A stretch of DNA of 64,000 bases from Halalkalibacter urbisdiaboli (lineage in GTDB: Bacteria > Bacillota > Bacilli > Bacillales > Bacillaceae_D): the NCBI RefSeq assembly GCF_002156385.1, contig NZ_MVJM01000002.1, positions 703,816 through 767,815 on the forward strand, given 5' to 3'. This document shows, piece by piece, positions 55,358 through 64,000 of the stretch; the first letter of the stretch is position 1, and every line of letters starts with the position of its first letter. Under the pieces are notes generated by a model that had not been told where the DNA came from, did not search any database, and was given only the letters and a program-made list of their open reading frames with translations. The position numbers were made by a program, and so were the translations under genes.

Positions 55358-58300
55358 CTATTGTATCAAGCTTTCTCCAGAGTAGAATTCCAATTCAGCA
55401 ATATTTCCATAACCACCATCTGGACTTAAGTATCGTATATAACGGTATGATTCCTCACTCGTTATTTCAATTGCATTCCATCCAGAATCGGGTTCCGAAG
55501 TTATCGTGTATAAATCAACAAACCCTTCAGTTGGCGACACATTGGATCCTTGAATTTTTCCTCCTGTCATTCTTTGAGTAAAACCTTTTCGTGGATAATA
55601 TCTAACTTGAGTTAGAACGACTCCGTCTCCTTCACCAACATCGATTCCTATATAGCCACCAGCTGCTTCACTAAAATCATAAAAGGTCTCTATGTCCCCA
55701 TCCAATGCTTTATCAAATTCTGATCCTGGTTTCCATGGTGGGTTTTTACCAAACGGAGTACCTGTCACTAAATTTAACTGGTTGGAAATATCAACAATCA
55801 GTTCCCCTACAGTACCGGATCCGTCCATTGACTCTGCAATAACCTTTACCTCACCATTCAAACCTTCCGTATTTCCTGATAACAATCCATCTGCAGTAAT
55901 GGAAGCAATATCAGTATCTGAACCATCTAAATCAGTAACAGACCATTCCACGGATTGCATCGCATTTACAGGCATTACCTGTGAGAGTAGCTGCAATGTT
56001 CCACGATTCGTATCGATTGATTGCCCACCATTTTCTCCACTAATCGTAATCTCTGCAACGTCATCATATAAATCAATAGATTGGATCACATCCGCTACTG
56101 AAATAACGTCCTTACTGGTTGTTGAAAATGAAATATCCGTAAGAGTTATGTCTGTTGAAAATGCTTCCGTTTCTTTTGCTTTCATATTCACTTTAAACAA
56201 GTCAGGGTCATTGAAGAAGCTACTTGGCGCCCCTTCTACAACAAGGCTGACCTGACCTGGTTCACTAGACGTGTGAGTTATGTTTAACTTTTTAACTAAA
56301 GGTTCCACTGAAACAAATTCAACAAGCTCCGAGTCATAATGAAGGTTTATGTCAAGAGAGCTGACGTTATCCCCTTCACCCGTAATCGCATAGGTAAGAC
56401 TAAATGAATCACCTACTTTTACAGAATCAGTCTCTTCTACAGATAAAGCAGGTTCTAACGTTTGAACATTCACCTGATCTGTTCCAACAAAGACCTCACC
56501 TGTTTTTGACGTGATACTCACTTTTACGTCAACATTCCCCGTTTGTCTATCAAGTGCACGAATAAATTCTCTACGATCCATTTTCACTTGATAACCTTTG
56601 TTAACGGTTGACACGTCGCCACTAACGATTTGCCCATTTATTGTAAGTTTAACAGAGCCATCCGCAAATTCAGCCGCATTAGCTGGAACTTGAACATTAA
56701 TTGTCAGATCACCTTTTATTTTTCCAGTCAATGTATCAGGATTCACATCGACAGTGGACGGGACAATAAAGTCAGCATTCGGTTGTGGTGCTTCCTCCAT
56801 ACCATTTCCTAGGAAGTAGCTTGTGTGCGGTGGTTGGTTATAGCCGACATTTTGCCACGCTATTCCTAATCGATAAACTGGGTCATGCATCAAGGTATAG
56901 ATTCTATGTTCAGTTATATCTGTTGTCGTATATAGACGAAGTTCAGTACTGTCAATATCTCTAACAATGATTTCTTCACGCCAGTCACCGATGATATCAG
57001 CTTGTAATGTAGGATTTCCTTTTGTACCATTGTTGGAAGATGTTCCTTCTATCTTTAAAAGATTGACAAGCTCATTGTTTTCATAATCCCATTTGTCTAT
57101 TCTAGGTGTTCCAATTCCGATATCGTAATTGGTCCAGTCATGGTCTAGAAGCTCACGAGACAAATCGCCATCCCACCAGATAGCAAAGTTTGCTGTCGGA
57201 ATGTCCTCACTTATTTTTTCTCCTGTGGCCGAATAGAGTCCGCCTTTACGATCGTTCCATGCGCCACCAACAGCCCATGCCTCTGCACCTGGATAGCGAG
57301 GATCAATGTCTGATGCTAAGCCTCTTCCAGTATCTGTTCCTGTATGCACACCCCAGATGATATCGCCTGTTTCACCGTCTCGGAACGATAAACCGTATGG
57401 TGAAGCTGAGCTTTCATGAACTTGAAATATTTCCATTCCTGGTCGATTAGGGTCCAAATCACTCACATGCATCGCATCCCCATGTCCCCACGTAGTTGAA
57501 TGTAGACCTGTTCCATCATCATCAATAGCCATGGCACCATAGATAATTTCATCTTTACCATCGCCATCAACATCAGCAATACTTAAATTATGGTTGCCTT
57601 GACCTGCATATTCTTCATTACCAGGATCATCAGTATCAAACGACCACTGTTTAGTCAACTCGCCGTCTCTCCAATTATAAGCAACGATGACGGTTTTTCC
57701 ATAAATACCTCTGGACTCAATTAGGCTAGGACGTTCTCCATCGAGATAGGCAATAGCCGCAAGATAACGGTTGACTCGATTACCGTAACAGTCCCCCCAG
57801 TCACATATATCGCCACGGTCAGGGAAGAGCGTCGAATCAAGCGCCTCTCCTGTTTTTCCATCAAAAATCGTGATATATTCTGGACCAGATATAATGTAAC
57901 CGCCATCATAATTAAACGGATGCTCTGCATTTGGATCACCGATGACATTACCTAATCCGTCTATTGTGCCGTCTGACGTTTTTAATGCGACTTCGGCAAC
58001 CCCGTCTCCATCCAGATCATAGACCATCAACTGGTTGTTTGCATGGTTATTAATCATGACATTTTCACCCAATTGAATCTCCCACAGTAAGGTGCCGTCG
58101 AATTCATAAGCCTGATAGATTTGCCCGGTAGAATGATTGGGTAACCATTTCAACACGAATTCTAGTTCGCCGTCACCGTCCAAGTCACCGACGCTGGCAT
58201 CATTTGCATGATACGTATAGGTTTCACCGTCTGAAGTGGTAAGGTCCTCTGGTTTTTGGAGCGGTATCGAGTCATACGGTTTGCCCCAGACATTAACTTC

Positions 58301-58675
58301 AGTTGATTCGCCAACCTCTTCACCATTCAGGACAGGGCGAACACTATAATTTGAATCCACTGTTCCTTCTGTATCCAAATAGTTCGTACTTGATTCAATT
58401 AATTCTTTATTGATCTTTTGGCCATCCCTGTAAAGGTTAAAAGCAATATCTCTCGGGTCTGTTCCTAATAGACGCCAGCTTACAAAAACACCTTCATCTG
58501 TTTTAACAGCCACGACGCCACGCTCCAAATATTCCATTTGATATGACGTTGTTACCGCTTCTTCAGCAGCACTTGCAGATGGAAGGTTAGCTGTGCTAGC
58601 AATTGATACTGCCATTAAGGCTGCACTAAAAACAACAGCACTCTTTTTCAATTGTTTCCTTAAAGGTTTTATCAT
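55358..58675 (-). CDS. Rhamnogalacturonan lyase PL11 with cohesin-like, Big2-like and F5/8C domains
   Basis: 1105 residues, secreted (signal peptide to about ASA-AEE, residue 38). Residues about 42-620 are the PL11 beta-propeller (YLERGVVAVKTDEGVFVSWRLLGTDPRDIAFNLYRDG; repeated Ca2+ loops DLDGDGE, DADGDGKDE; MHDPVYRLGIAWQNVGYNQPPHTSYFLG), the YesW/YesX family that cleaves the rhamnogalacturonan I backbone. About 740-885 is cohesin-like (SFSLTYAITGEGDNVSSLDINLHYDSELVEFV), 885-965 Big2-like, 968-1105 an F5/8-type carbohydrate-binding domain. B. subtilis YesW is about 620 residues, so nearly half of this enzyme is accessory. ATG 58675 follows TTGGGAGGATTAATTA. Complements the GH43 arabinanases. 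Confidence 0.93.
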   Translation of the reverse strand: MIKPLRKQLKKSAVVFSAALMAVSIASTANLPSASAAEEAVTTSYQMEYLERGVVAVKTDEGVFVSWRLLGTDPRDIAFNLYRDGQKINKELIESSTNYLDTEGTVDSNYSVRPVLNGEEVGESTEVNVWGKPYDSIPLQKPEDLTTSDGETYTYHANDASVGDLDGDGELEFVLKWLPNHSTGQIYQAYEFDGTLLWEIQLGENVMINNHANNQLMVYDLDGDGVAEVALKTSDGTIDGLGNVIGDPNAEHPFNYDGGYIISGPEYITIFDGKTGEALDSTLFPDRGDICDWGDCYGNRVNRYLAAIAYLDGERPSLIESRGIYGKTVIVAYNWRDGELTKQWSFDTDDPGNEEYAGQGNHNLSIADVDGDGKDEIIYGAMAIDDDGTGLHSTTWGHGDAMHVSDLDPNRPGMEIFQVHESSASPYGLSFRDGETGDIIWGVHTGTDTGRGLASDIDPRYPGAEAWAVGGAWNDRKGGLYSATGEKISEDIPTANFAIWWDGDLSRELLDHDWTNYDIGIGTPRIDKWDYENNELVNLLKIEGTSSNNGTKGNPTLQADIIGDWREEIIVRDIDSTELRLYTTTDITEHRIYTLMHDPVYRLGIAWQNVGYNQPPHTSYFLGNGMEEAPQPNADFIVPSTVDVNPDTLTGKIKGDLTINVQVPANAAEFADGSVKLTINGQIVSGDVSTVNKGYQVKMDRREFIRALDRQTGNVDVKVSITSKTGEVFVGTDQVNVQTLEPALSVEETDSVKVGDSFSLTYAITGEGDNVSSLDINLHYDSELVEFVSVEPLVKKLNITHTSSEPGQVSLVVEGAPSSFFNDPDLFKVNMKAKETEAFSTDITLTDISFSTTSKDVISVADVIQSIDLYDDVAEITISGENGGQSIDTNRGTLQLLSQVMPVNAMQSVEWSVTDLDGSDTDIASITADGLLSGNTEGLNGEVKVIAESMDGSGTVGELIVDISNQLNLVTGTPFGKNPPWKPGSEFDKALDGDIETFYDFSEAAGGYIGIDVGEGDGVVLTQVRYYPRKGFTQRMTGGKIQGSNVSPTEGFVDLYTITSEPDSGWNAIEITSEESYRYIRYLSPDGGYGNIAELEFYSGESLIQ

Positions 58676-58735
58676 TAATTAATCCTCCCAAAGTATAGAT
58701 TCATAATTTCATTGTTCTCGCTTTACAGTGTGTCG

Positions 58736-58777
58736 CTAGGTGTTATGTATGAACACTGTCACTGTTTCACCTCCTTC
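58736..58777 (-). promoter_or_regulatory. Very strong SD-like element with 8-codon mini-ORF in the PL11 leader
   Basis: GAAGGAGGTGAAA (58777-58765) is nearly fully complementary to the 16S 3' end and is followed by GTG-ACA-GTG-TTC-ATA-CAT-AAC with a stop after eight codons. The real gene starts 60 nt later with its own site. It may be a leader peptide or a ribosome-bound mRNA stabiliser like the STAB-SD of cry3A. Confidence 0.45.
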
Positions 58778-59073
58778 TAGGGAAACACTGCTAGAATATT
58801 ACAATAGGTTATTATTGATAAGAACCTATAATACGTTTTAAAATATTGTAGTTTTGGGTGTTGTGATTTGTTAGTCTATTGGTGAGGGTTCACTCTTATC
58901 TAAGTTAATCATGAGGAGTATAAATATAAGAATTTGAAGTCCATTAATGTAGAAGCTTATTTCATGCTTTCTTGTTCAAAAACAATAGAGGATAAATTCT
59001 TCTTGATTTAAAAAATAAAGTCACTTAAAGGTACAGGATAAAATGGTATAACCAGTATTATTATACGCCTCGA

Positions 59074-59087
59074 AATAAGCGCTTTCA
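59074..59087 (-). promoter_or_regulatory. cre/LacI-type operator about 400 nt upstream of the PL11 gene
   Basis: TGAAAGCGCTTATT on the minus strand matches cre at 13 of 14 positions and shares AAGCGCTT with the sites at 14176 and 21562. The gap 58778-59663 is otherwise A+T-rich; a hydrophobic frame at 59154-59408 is not convincing. Confidence 0.4.
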
Positions 59088-59663
59088 TTTAGTTGTTAGT
59101 ATCGTAACAACTAAATTTACTAAGAAAAGGTTTAGGAAATTACCAGAGGTTTATTGTTAGTCTATTACTTTCTTTTTCTAATTGATATAGCCTTCTATCC
59201 TATCTGCTTCTATTTAATTAGAAGCATTATGCAAATAAACTATCTCTTATTCATAATGCCTACATTGTTACTATTCCAATTTCGTTTTCGTTGTCATGCG
59301 ATTTATCTCACCTCCACAGAACTAAACATATGGATTATTATAATTTCGATTCCCACTAATTTCAATTATAAGAAACAATTTATACCATTATATCAAGAAA
59401 ATAGTTAAATAGTCGTAATTATTTTAGCGGTAGTGTAAATCATCCATACCCATATAATGACGTAAAGTTATAAATAAAATAGCATTGCAAAGGCTGTAAG
59501 GTTTAATTCTGCTCCTACTTTAACCTCACAAACATCTGTATATTTATTAATCACTAATTCCTTGATTCAATATTTCTTAACCCATTTTCATTTGCAATAA
59601 AAGAAGTTCCCGATTAATAGGCAGTTGCATAGGATATGTTAGATTTTTAATGGAGGTAATTTC

Positions 59664-60179
59664 ATGGAAAACAACGTAGAGCAAATATTATCTTATTGGG
59701 GAGGAAAACCATTAGAAGGCGCTAGAACAATCATTCAAAAGTATGGTTACCCACACGAAGCAACAATGAGTCGTTTAATTTGGTATAACAACGGTCCATG
59801 GAAACGTACGATTGTTTATCGCGAATCAGTACCACACTATTTTCCGACACCACATCCGGATTTTTTAGAACAAACTATCGATTATAAGGTTCCGGTAAAC
59901 TTATTTGATGATGTGGCTGCTTATGATGGCAGTGTCTATGTAGACCGGACGAAAGGTGAAGCCTCTGCCATGTGCCACAAAGAAGAAATGAACTTTTTGT
60001 CTCTCAATTTATTAAACGATATCGTTACAGGGCAACGGGATGTTCAAGGAGCTAAAAACTTTTATGCTCATACGGCTTATATGTTTAGTAAACATAACAT
60101 ATCTTCACCTTATACAGAAGGTCTTTTGTTTCCTAAACAATTTAATACCGCTGATCCAGGTATTATGTATTTTGAATAA
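59664..60179 (+). CDS. Conserved-looking cytosolic protein, function unknown
   Basis: 171 residues, ATG 59664 behind TGGAGGTAATTTC. No signal peptide or membrane segment. Aromatic- and His-rich (MSRLIWYNNGPWKRTIVYRESVPHYFPTPHPDFLEQTIDYKVP; SAMCHKEEMNFLSLNLLNDI). The pattern is that of a compact enzyme or binding fold, but I do not recognise the family. Own terminator follows, so a single-gene unit. Confidence 0.8.
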   Translation: MENNVEQILSYWGGKPLEGARTIIQKYGYPHEATMSRLIWYNNGPWKRTIVYRESVPHYFPTPHPDFLEQTIDYKVPVNLFDDVAAYDGSVYVDRTKGEASAMCHKEEMNFLSLNLLNDIVTGQRDVQGAKNFYAHTAYMFSKHNISSPYTEGLLFPKQFNTADPGIMYFE

Positions 60180-60207
60180 AGCACCTGATTTCAGGTGCTT
60201 TATTTTC
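60178..60207 (+). terminator. Terminator of the 171-residue gene
   Basis: AAAGCACCTGA (60178-60188) pairs with TCAGGTGCTTT (60191-60201); TATTTTC follows. Confidence 0.85.
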
Positions 60208-60242
60208 ATTGATTGCGGTCCATTCTTTAGAACCCCCATACC

Positions 60243-60570
60243 TTATTCCCGTATGTCAAAGGTAACTAAGTCGTCTCTGCTTAATTGATTTATTGAATTC
60301 TTATGTAGAACTTGCAAGGATGCTTTTAGTTCTGAGATACAAGAGTTAAGGAAGTTAAACAAATCTTTGGCTCCTTCTTTAACATCAAACTCCTCTTTTA
60401 ACTTTCCAGTGTAAAGTGTCAGCTGTGGCGGCGAATATTTTGGAAGGGCTTTGGTCATTTGACTTTGAAGGGTAGCCATAAGTGCAATAGAGCCAATATA
60501 AACGGCATCAGCACCTAAAGTAATGGCTTTTAAAAAATGACCTGGAGTCGTTAATTCTCTATTTTCCTAT
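60243..60570 (-). pseudogene. 3' remnant of an FMN-binding glutamate synthase-like gene
   Basis: Read on the minus strand: LTTPGHFLKAITLGADAVYIGSIALMATLQ...KEGAKDLFNFLNSCISELKASLQVLHKNSINQLSRDDLVTFD. This is the C-terminal end of GltB-like FMN proteins (FLKAxxLGADAVYIG; the final ...LxRDDLVALD helix). Upstream of about 60570 the frame hits stops and the FMN barrel is missing. The Met at 60479 is internal, not a start. Confidence 0.7.
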
Positions 60571-60675
60571 CTGTGCTCTCACTCCAACTTCCATAATGGC
60601 TCTTGGACCAGTAAAGTTCTGTTGAAGTCACATATATATTTATAAATACAGTAAAAAAAGAACCACCTGACCTAT

Positions 60676-60880
60676 TGTGACTTGAATCATAATCTTGCCG
60701 ACCTTTGAAGCATATCCTTGCCAATCATTGATACGACAGTATTTTTCATTATGATTTTTTATACTTATAGTAGTGACAGACACAGATAATATCTTTAAAA
60801 TTTTCCTACATCATATCTTTTATAAACTATCGGCAACCTTATTCTTCAAAATTAAACTCTTGGCAAAATTATAGTTTTAT
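60676..60880. repeat. Four ~21-bp repeats, probable TnsB-binding sites and end of the Tn7-like element
   Basis: Consensus TYGGCAA-n3-TAT-n2-TTCAA. Copies: 60681-60701 and 60704-60724 on the minus strand, 60830-60850 and 60860-60880 on the plus strand (the last one lacks the TTCAA end). The first pair is preceded at 60676 by TGTGA, fitting the TGT terminus of Tn7-like ends followed by inward TnsB sites. The opposite orientation of the second pair is unusual. Confidence 0.5.
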
Positions 60881-60898
60881 ATAATTTTTGGGAATTTC

Positions 60899-60926
60899 TA
60901 AAAAAACCCTCCTTAAAGTGAGGGTT
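60899..60926 (-). terminator. Terminator of tniQ
   Basis: AACCCTC (60905-60911) pairs with GAGGGTT (60920-60926) and a U-tract follows on the minus strand. Confidence 0.8.
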
Positions 60927-60960
60927 GCAAGTGATTTATTATTGAACTTAGGTAACTCAC

Positions 60961-62457
60961 TCATTTTTTATAACCTAATAATTCTAATTCCTTTTTCCAT
61001 ATCCTTCTAACCTCGGGTTCCATTAGCCAATTTGGATTGGTTAATTTTTTCCTCATAGATTTGTCACTTGGATAGATACCATTATTGTGTAATTCTAAAA
61101 CAACTTGTTTTATTTCATTTTTAATGTTTTCAGCTCTAATCTTCTTCGCTTTCTTCACATAACTTCTGTGTCGAGTTATTAATTTCTTTGTGGATTCTGG
61201 ACAATAATATTTCGCTTCATACTCAGGAATTCCAAACTCTTTGGAAAACTTATACAAACTTATCGAGGGTTCCATTAATAGCGCAATTAATAAGTCACGC
61301 TCAATTTCTGCTCTTTTTTGTTCTTTAATTACCTCTTTAAGTTTCAAATTTTTTTCATTAATTTCCTTACATAAATCAGGAAAGTACACTTTTGCAGTAC
61401 TCATATCAAACCTCTTAGCTATGCATAGCTGTATTAGACTTTCATAGTTATTATTCAGTAATTCTCCTTTTAACTCGTTTTCAATTTCATTCAGAGTTAG
61501 TCTTTTTAGTTGCTTTGTCAAAGATTTTTCCAACCCTAAATCAAACTCATTCATTAATCCGCCACCAAAAATATCATTGATTGATAGATTTGTTTTTTGA
61601 TAGATTTTAAAAAAAACATCAATAGAAGGCCTTTGTACATTTTTAATCCACGAGTATATTGATTGATAACTTAAACCAAACCAATTAGCAAATTCACGGG
61701 GACTCTTAAAGTCATTATCCTCTATTAGCCTATTTAACACATAGCCTACTTGTAGTCTAGTAGGTAAGGCGTTAAGTTTTGTTGCATTCATGATTAAATA
61801 CCCGAATGATTCTAATAAGAAAACCTGGTATTCGTTTTTTTCAATGGTATTATGGCTTTCATACCCTAACCAAGTAAAACAGTACTGACAATGACCAACG
61901 ATATAGTTGGCATGTAAGAAATTCAAGTTTCTTTCACATTTTGGACATCTATCTTCAAGGATTACATTATGTTTATCACATAACTGAATATCTTTTATAT
62001 ACCAAATAAGTGGTTCATAAACTTCAGTTCGATTGTTTTTTGCCTCATTCAAACAATTAGGGCACCATTTTCTTGATTTCCCTATTACATTTTTTGTAAG
62101 TAAACCACTCCATGAATTCATTGTTAAGTAAATTAAATCTTTTCTAGTGGTTAATTCCTCTAATGCAGAGACATACTCAAGACTAATTGGACTATTACCG
62201 TTTATATATTCCTTTTTGGGTCCCAAGCTCCCCTTTAAAAAAGAATTTATTCGAGATTCTGTTTTGATATAAGGAACAAATGTTTTACATACTAATCTAT
62301 TTGGATTCAGGTTGTGGCATTCTGCTAACCTGGAAATATAACTCGTTAAACTCTCCACATAGGGAGTTCCTATACCAATTGGTTCTAAGTTATATAGGAT
62401 ACTTCTAGGAGGTATATTTATTTTATCTAATTCTAAGGTATCCAATGTAATATTCAT
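60961..62457 (-). CDS. tniQ: TniQ/TnsD target-selection protein of a Tn7-like transposon
   Basis: 498 residues, close to TnsD of Tn7 (508). N-terminal TniQ domain (ESLTSYISRLAECHNLNP), then zinc-binding pairs Cys132/Cys135, Cys160/His163, Cys171/Cys174 and Cys190/Cys193. A helix-turn-helix follows at about 250-285 (FANWFGLSYQSIYSWIKNVQRPS), and the basic C-terminal half looks like the TnsD DNA-recognition region. It should pick a fixed attachment site and recruit TnsC. ATG 62457 follows GAGGG. Distance to tnsC is 68 nt. Confidence 0.88.
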   Translation of the reverse strand: MNITLDTLELDKINIPPRSILYNLEPIGIGTPYVESLTSYISRLAECHNLNPNRLVCKTFVPYIKTESRINSFLKGSLGPKKEYINGNSPISLEYVSALEELTTRKDLIYLTMNSWSGLLTKNVIGKSRKWCPNCLNEAKNNRTEVYEPLIWYIKDIQLCDKHNVILEDRCPKCERNLNFLHANYIVGHCQYCFTWLGYESHNTIEKNEYQVFLLESFGYLIMNATKLNALPTRLQVGYVLNRLIEDNDFKSPREFANWFGLSYQSIYSWIKNVQRPSIDVFFKIYQKTNLSINDIFGGGLMNEFDLGLEKSLTKQLKRLTLNEIENELKGELLNNNYESLIQLCIAKRFDMSTAKVYFPDLCKEINEKNLKLKEVIKEQKRAEIERDLLIALLMEPSISLYKFSKEFGIPEYEAKYYCPESTKKLITRHRSYVKKAKKIRAENIKNEIKQVVLELHNNGIYPSDKSMRKKLTNPNWLMEPEVRRIWKKELELLGYKK

Positions 62458-62525
62458 AAATATCCCTCACTATTAGTTTTTTTATTCTATAACTACATTA
62501 TTACTAAAAATTATTAGCTATAACT

Positions 62526-63641
62526 TTAAAACTCAGTACCCGTTTTATCACGCCCTGGTTTTCTTTCCCCCGGACGTTTATTAGTATTCCTTTTAATTTC
62601 TTCTTTTTCCTCTTGATGGTCTAGCCCTAACCAACTATCAAGTTTACTTTCCTTTTCTTCTCTTTTTTCCTTGAGTTGGGTCTCACCTCTTCTAATATCT
62701 TCAGCCATTAAAAAAGCTTGGTCAATGGTTGGCTCAAACTTTTTAAAATCGCTTAAGATTAGTGATTCTGTTTCCTCATTTTGCTTCATTTTGTAGTTAA
62801 AAGTATCATTTAACCAATCCTTCAGAGTACCTACACATCCAATTGTGTGTTTATAGAAATATTTCCACTCACTTAAAAGGTCAGGTTCTTCATGTAGTGG
62901 ATAAGCCCTTTGAAAGTACAAAAGTATATATTTGAAAGCTTTAATTTCGTCCTCTAGTTTCGAGTTATATCTAGAAAAATGAACCTCTGTTGTCCTTCTA
63001 CCCAATTGCCCGTTAATATTCCTAAAGCTTAATAACTCGTAAGTTCCAAATAGTATAATTGGTATTTCAAGTTTTGATGCTAAAGATTTGATAGCATCCA
63101 TATGGTTTCTTAATCCTTTAGAGTTTCCAACCTTGGTCATATGCTGGGCCTCATCAATTAAGATAACTTTTACTTTTCTATATTTAACTGCATTCACCAA
63201 AGCATTTCTCAATTTTCTTTTGGTTTTATCTGTTGGAATTGTAACCCCTATCTCTGTTAGAGGTAATCTTTTATCCTCAATTAAAATCTCCTGTAAATTT
63301 CTGAGGGCTTCAAAATAAAAGTCAATCCAATCAAACTTCCCGTCCTCAGGAGCAAATGTCTCCATGGATAAAACCGGAATAAGGCCCTTATCCTCTGTCA
63401 TTTCTTCATAGTATTTGTTAAAAAACTCACTCCTTACCTTTTTTAATAACGTAGATTTACCCACACCACTAGGACCATAAACCAATAAGACTTTCCCCTT
63501 ACCACTCAGAGTTTCAAATTTCTCCATTAAATCTTCATACGATTTAACTAGCTTTGGGTGGCCCATTGTCCTATTTTCAAAATGCTTAATTCTATCCTCT
63601 ATTGATTGAAATAATATTTCTTTCGGAAATCCTCTGTCCAT
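62526..63641 (-). CDS. tnsC: TnsC-like AAA+ ATPase of a Tn7-like transposon
   Basis: 371 residues. Walker A GPSGVGKST (56-64), Walker B VILIDEAQH (Asp163-Glu164), sensor region IPIILFGTYELL, and a basic, disordered tail (NKRPGERKPGRDK). TnsC forms ATP-dependent filaments on DNA and links TniQ to the TnsB transposase. ATG overlaps the tnsB stop by one nt (TAATG). Confidence 0.88.
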   Translation of the reverse strand: MDRGFPKEILFQSIEDRIKHFENRTMGHPKLVKSYEDLMEKFETLSGKGKVLLVYGPSGVGKSTLLKKVRSEFFNKYYEEMTEDKGLIPVLSMETFAPEDGKFDWIDFYFEALRNLQEILIEDKRLPLTEIGVTIPTDKTKRKLRNALVNAVKYRKVKVILIDEAQHMTKVGNSKGLRNHMDAIKSLASKLEIPIILFGTYELLSFRNINGQLGRRTTEVHFSRYNSKLEDEIKAFKYILLYFQRAYPLHEEPDLLSEWKYFYKHTIGCVGTLKDWLNDTFNYKMKQNEETESLILSDFKKFEPTIDQAFLMAEDIRRGETQLKEKREEKESKLDSWLGLDHQEEKEEIKRNTNKRPGERKPGRDKTGTEF

Positions 63642-64000
63642 TAGAAAAACTCCCCAAAGTCTTTAAATTCAGAAAAGTCTTCAAACTCCGTTGTAGACTT
63701 TTCCTTTTTCTTGGGCGTTACTTTCGTAGCATTAGCAACATCTTTATCATTCTTGATGGCTTTTTCATTAGTACTTTTCAGATTATCTTTACTTTTACCC
63801 CCATTAATCACCTTTAATGATTTTCTAAGGGCTTCGTCTTTCAGCCTTTGCATCTCTAAAAGCTCATGGGCTTCAGCACTAGATAAGAAACTAGCTATTT
63901 CTGATGCAGAAACACCATTATTTTTTTGTTTTTGGGTTTCTTTCTTCCTCTTTCTTATTTCCTCAGTAACAAGCTTAATTTCCTTCTCAGACCTTCCTTC
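63641..64000 (-). CDS. tnsB: C-terminal end of TnsB-like transposase (5' part outside window)
   Basis: Open without a start to the window edge; about 119 residues are visible. Charged coiled segment (EIRKRKKETQKQK), Lys-rich linker, and an acidic-aromatic tail EFEDFSEFKDFGEFF. In Tn7-like systems the TnsB C-terminal tail hooks TnsC, and this tail fits that role. Identified from position before tnsC; the catalytic DDE domain is beyond 64000. Confidence 0.7.
   Translation of the reverse strand, partial: EGRSEKEIKLVTEEIRKRKKETQKQKNNGVSASEIASFLSSAEAHELLEMQRLKDEALRKSLKVINGGKSKDNLKSTNEKAIKNDKDVANATKVTPKKKEKSTTEFEDFSEFKDFGEFF

Noticed and set aside
59154-59408. 84-codon hydrophobic reading frame
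   Set aside because: Very A+T-rich, TTG start with a poor site, no pattern of a real membrane protein and no partner gene.

Overview
The window comes from the chromosome of a low-G+C, spore-former-type Bacillota, most probably an alkaliphilic or halotolerant member of the Bacillaceae. Evidence is AGGAGG-type ribosome binding sites, TTG/GTG starts, sigma-A promoters, Fur, MhqR and cre-like operators, an M-box riboswitch, SLH and SinI-like proteins and plant-polysaccharide ABC clusters. No rRNA, tRNA or CRISPR array was seen.

Layout. (1) 1-16.7 kb, minus strand: a pectin/arabinan operon. It holds a 979-residue solute-binding protein, two CUT1 permease pairs, an NHL/Yip1 membrane protein, a DUF5696-type protein, a second solute-binding lipoprotein and a GH43 enzyme with an AbfB-like domain (cut by the window start). 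A RraA-like protein and a second GH43 (endo-arabinanase type) lie upstream. (2) 16.9-27.5 kb: an ArsR-type regulator with a sensor domain, an SLH protein, a MATE pump, an acetyltransferase, an Lpl-type sugar ABC transporter and a LacI regulator. (3) 28.1-36.1 kb, minus strand: an unusual operon. In order of transcription: a GrdB/PrdB-like protein with an in-frame UGA in a U-x-x-C motif and a SECIS-like hairpin, a flavoprotein, an acyl carrier protein, a LuxE-like acid-activating enzyme, an IscU-like scaffold, a NifS-like desulfurase, two U32 (UbiU/UbiV-like) Fe-S proteins and an ABC-2/YhgE-type membrane protein. I do not recognise it as a described pathway and regard it as the best candidate for a new system. 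(4) 36.6-43.8 kb: small genes and gene remnants, mgtE under an M-box with a 35-codon ORF between riboswitch and gene, mhqO with its operator, and a COG0523 GTPase. (5) 44-53.9 kb, minus strand: a complete NIS siderophore operon of schizokinen/rhizobactin type behind three Fur boxes. (6) 54-60.6 kb: remnants, a PL11 rhamnogalacturonan lyase and a conserved small gene. (7) 60.68-64 kb: one end of a Tn7-like transposon (tniQ, tnsC, 3' end of tnsB) with four ~21-bp repeats next to a possible terminus.

The GH43 enzymes, PL11 lyase and three sugar ABC systems fit together as a pectin side-chain utilisation programme; three of these loci carry a TAAGCGCTT-centred operator. A family of nested palindromic repeats sits at gene ends, in two cases inside the stem of what looks like a terminator. 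Several remnants (DNA ligase, VOC protein, FMN glutamate synthase, SEC-C protein) show ongoing gene decay in the accessory parts.
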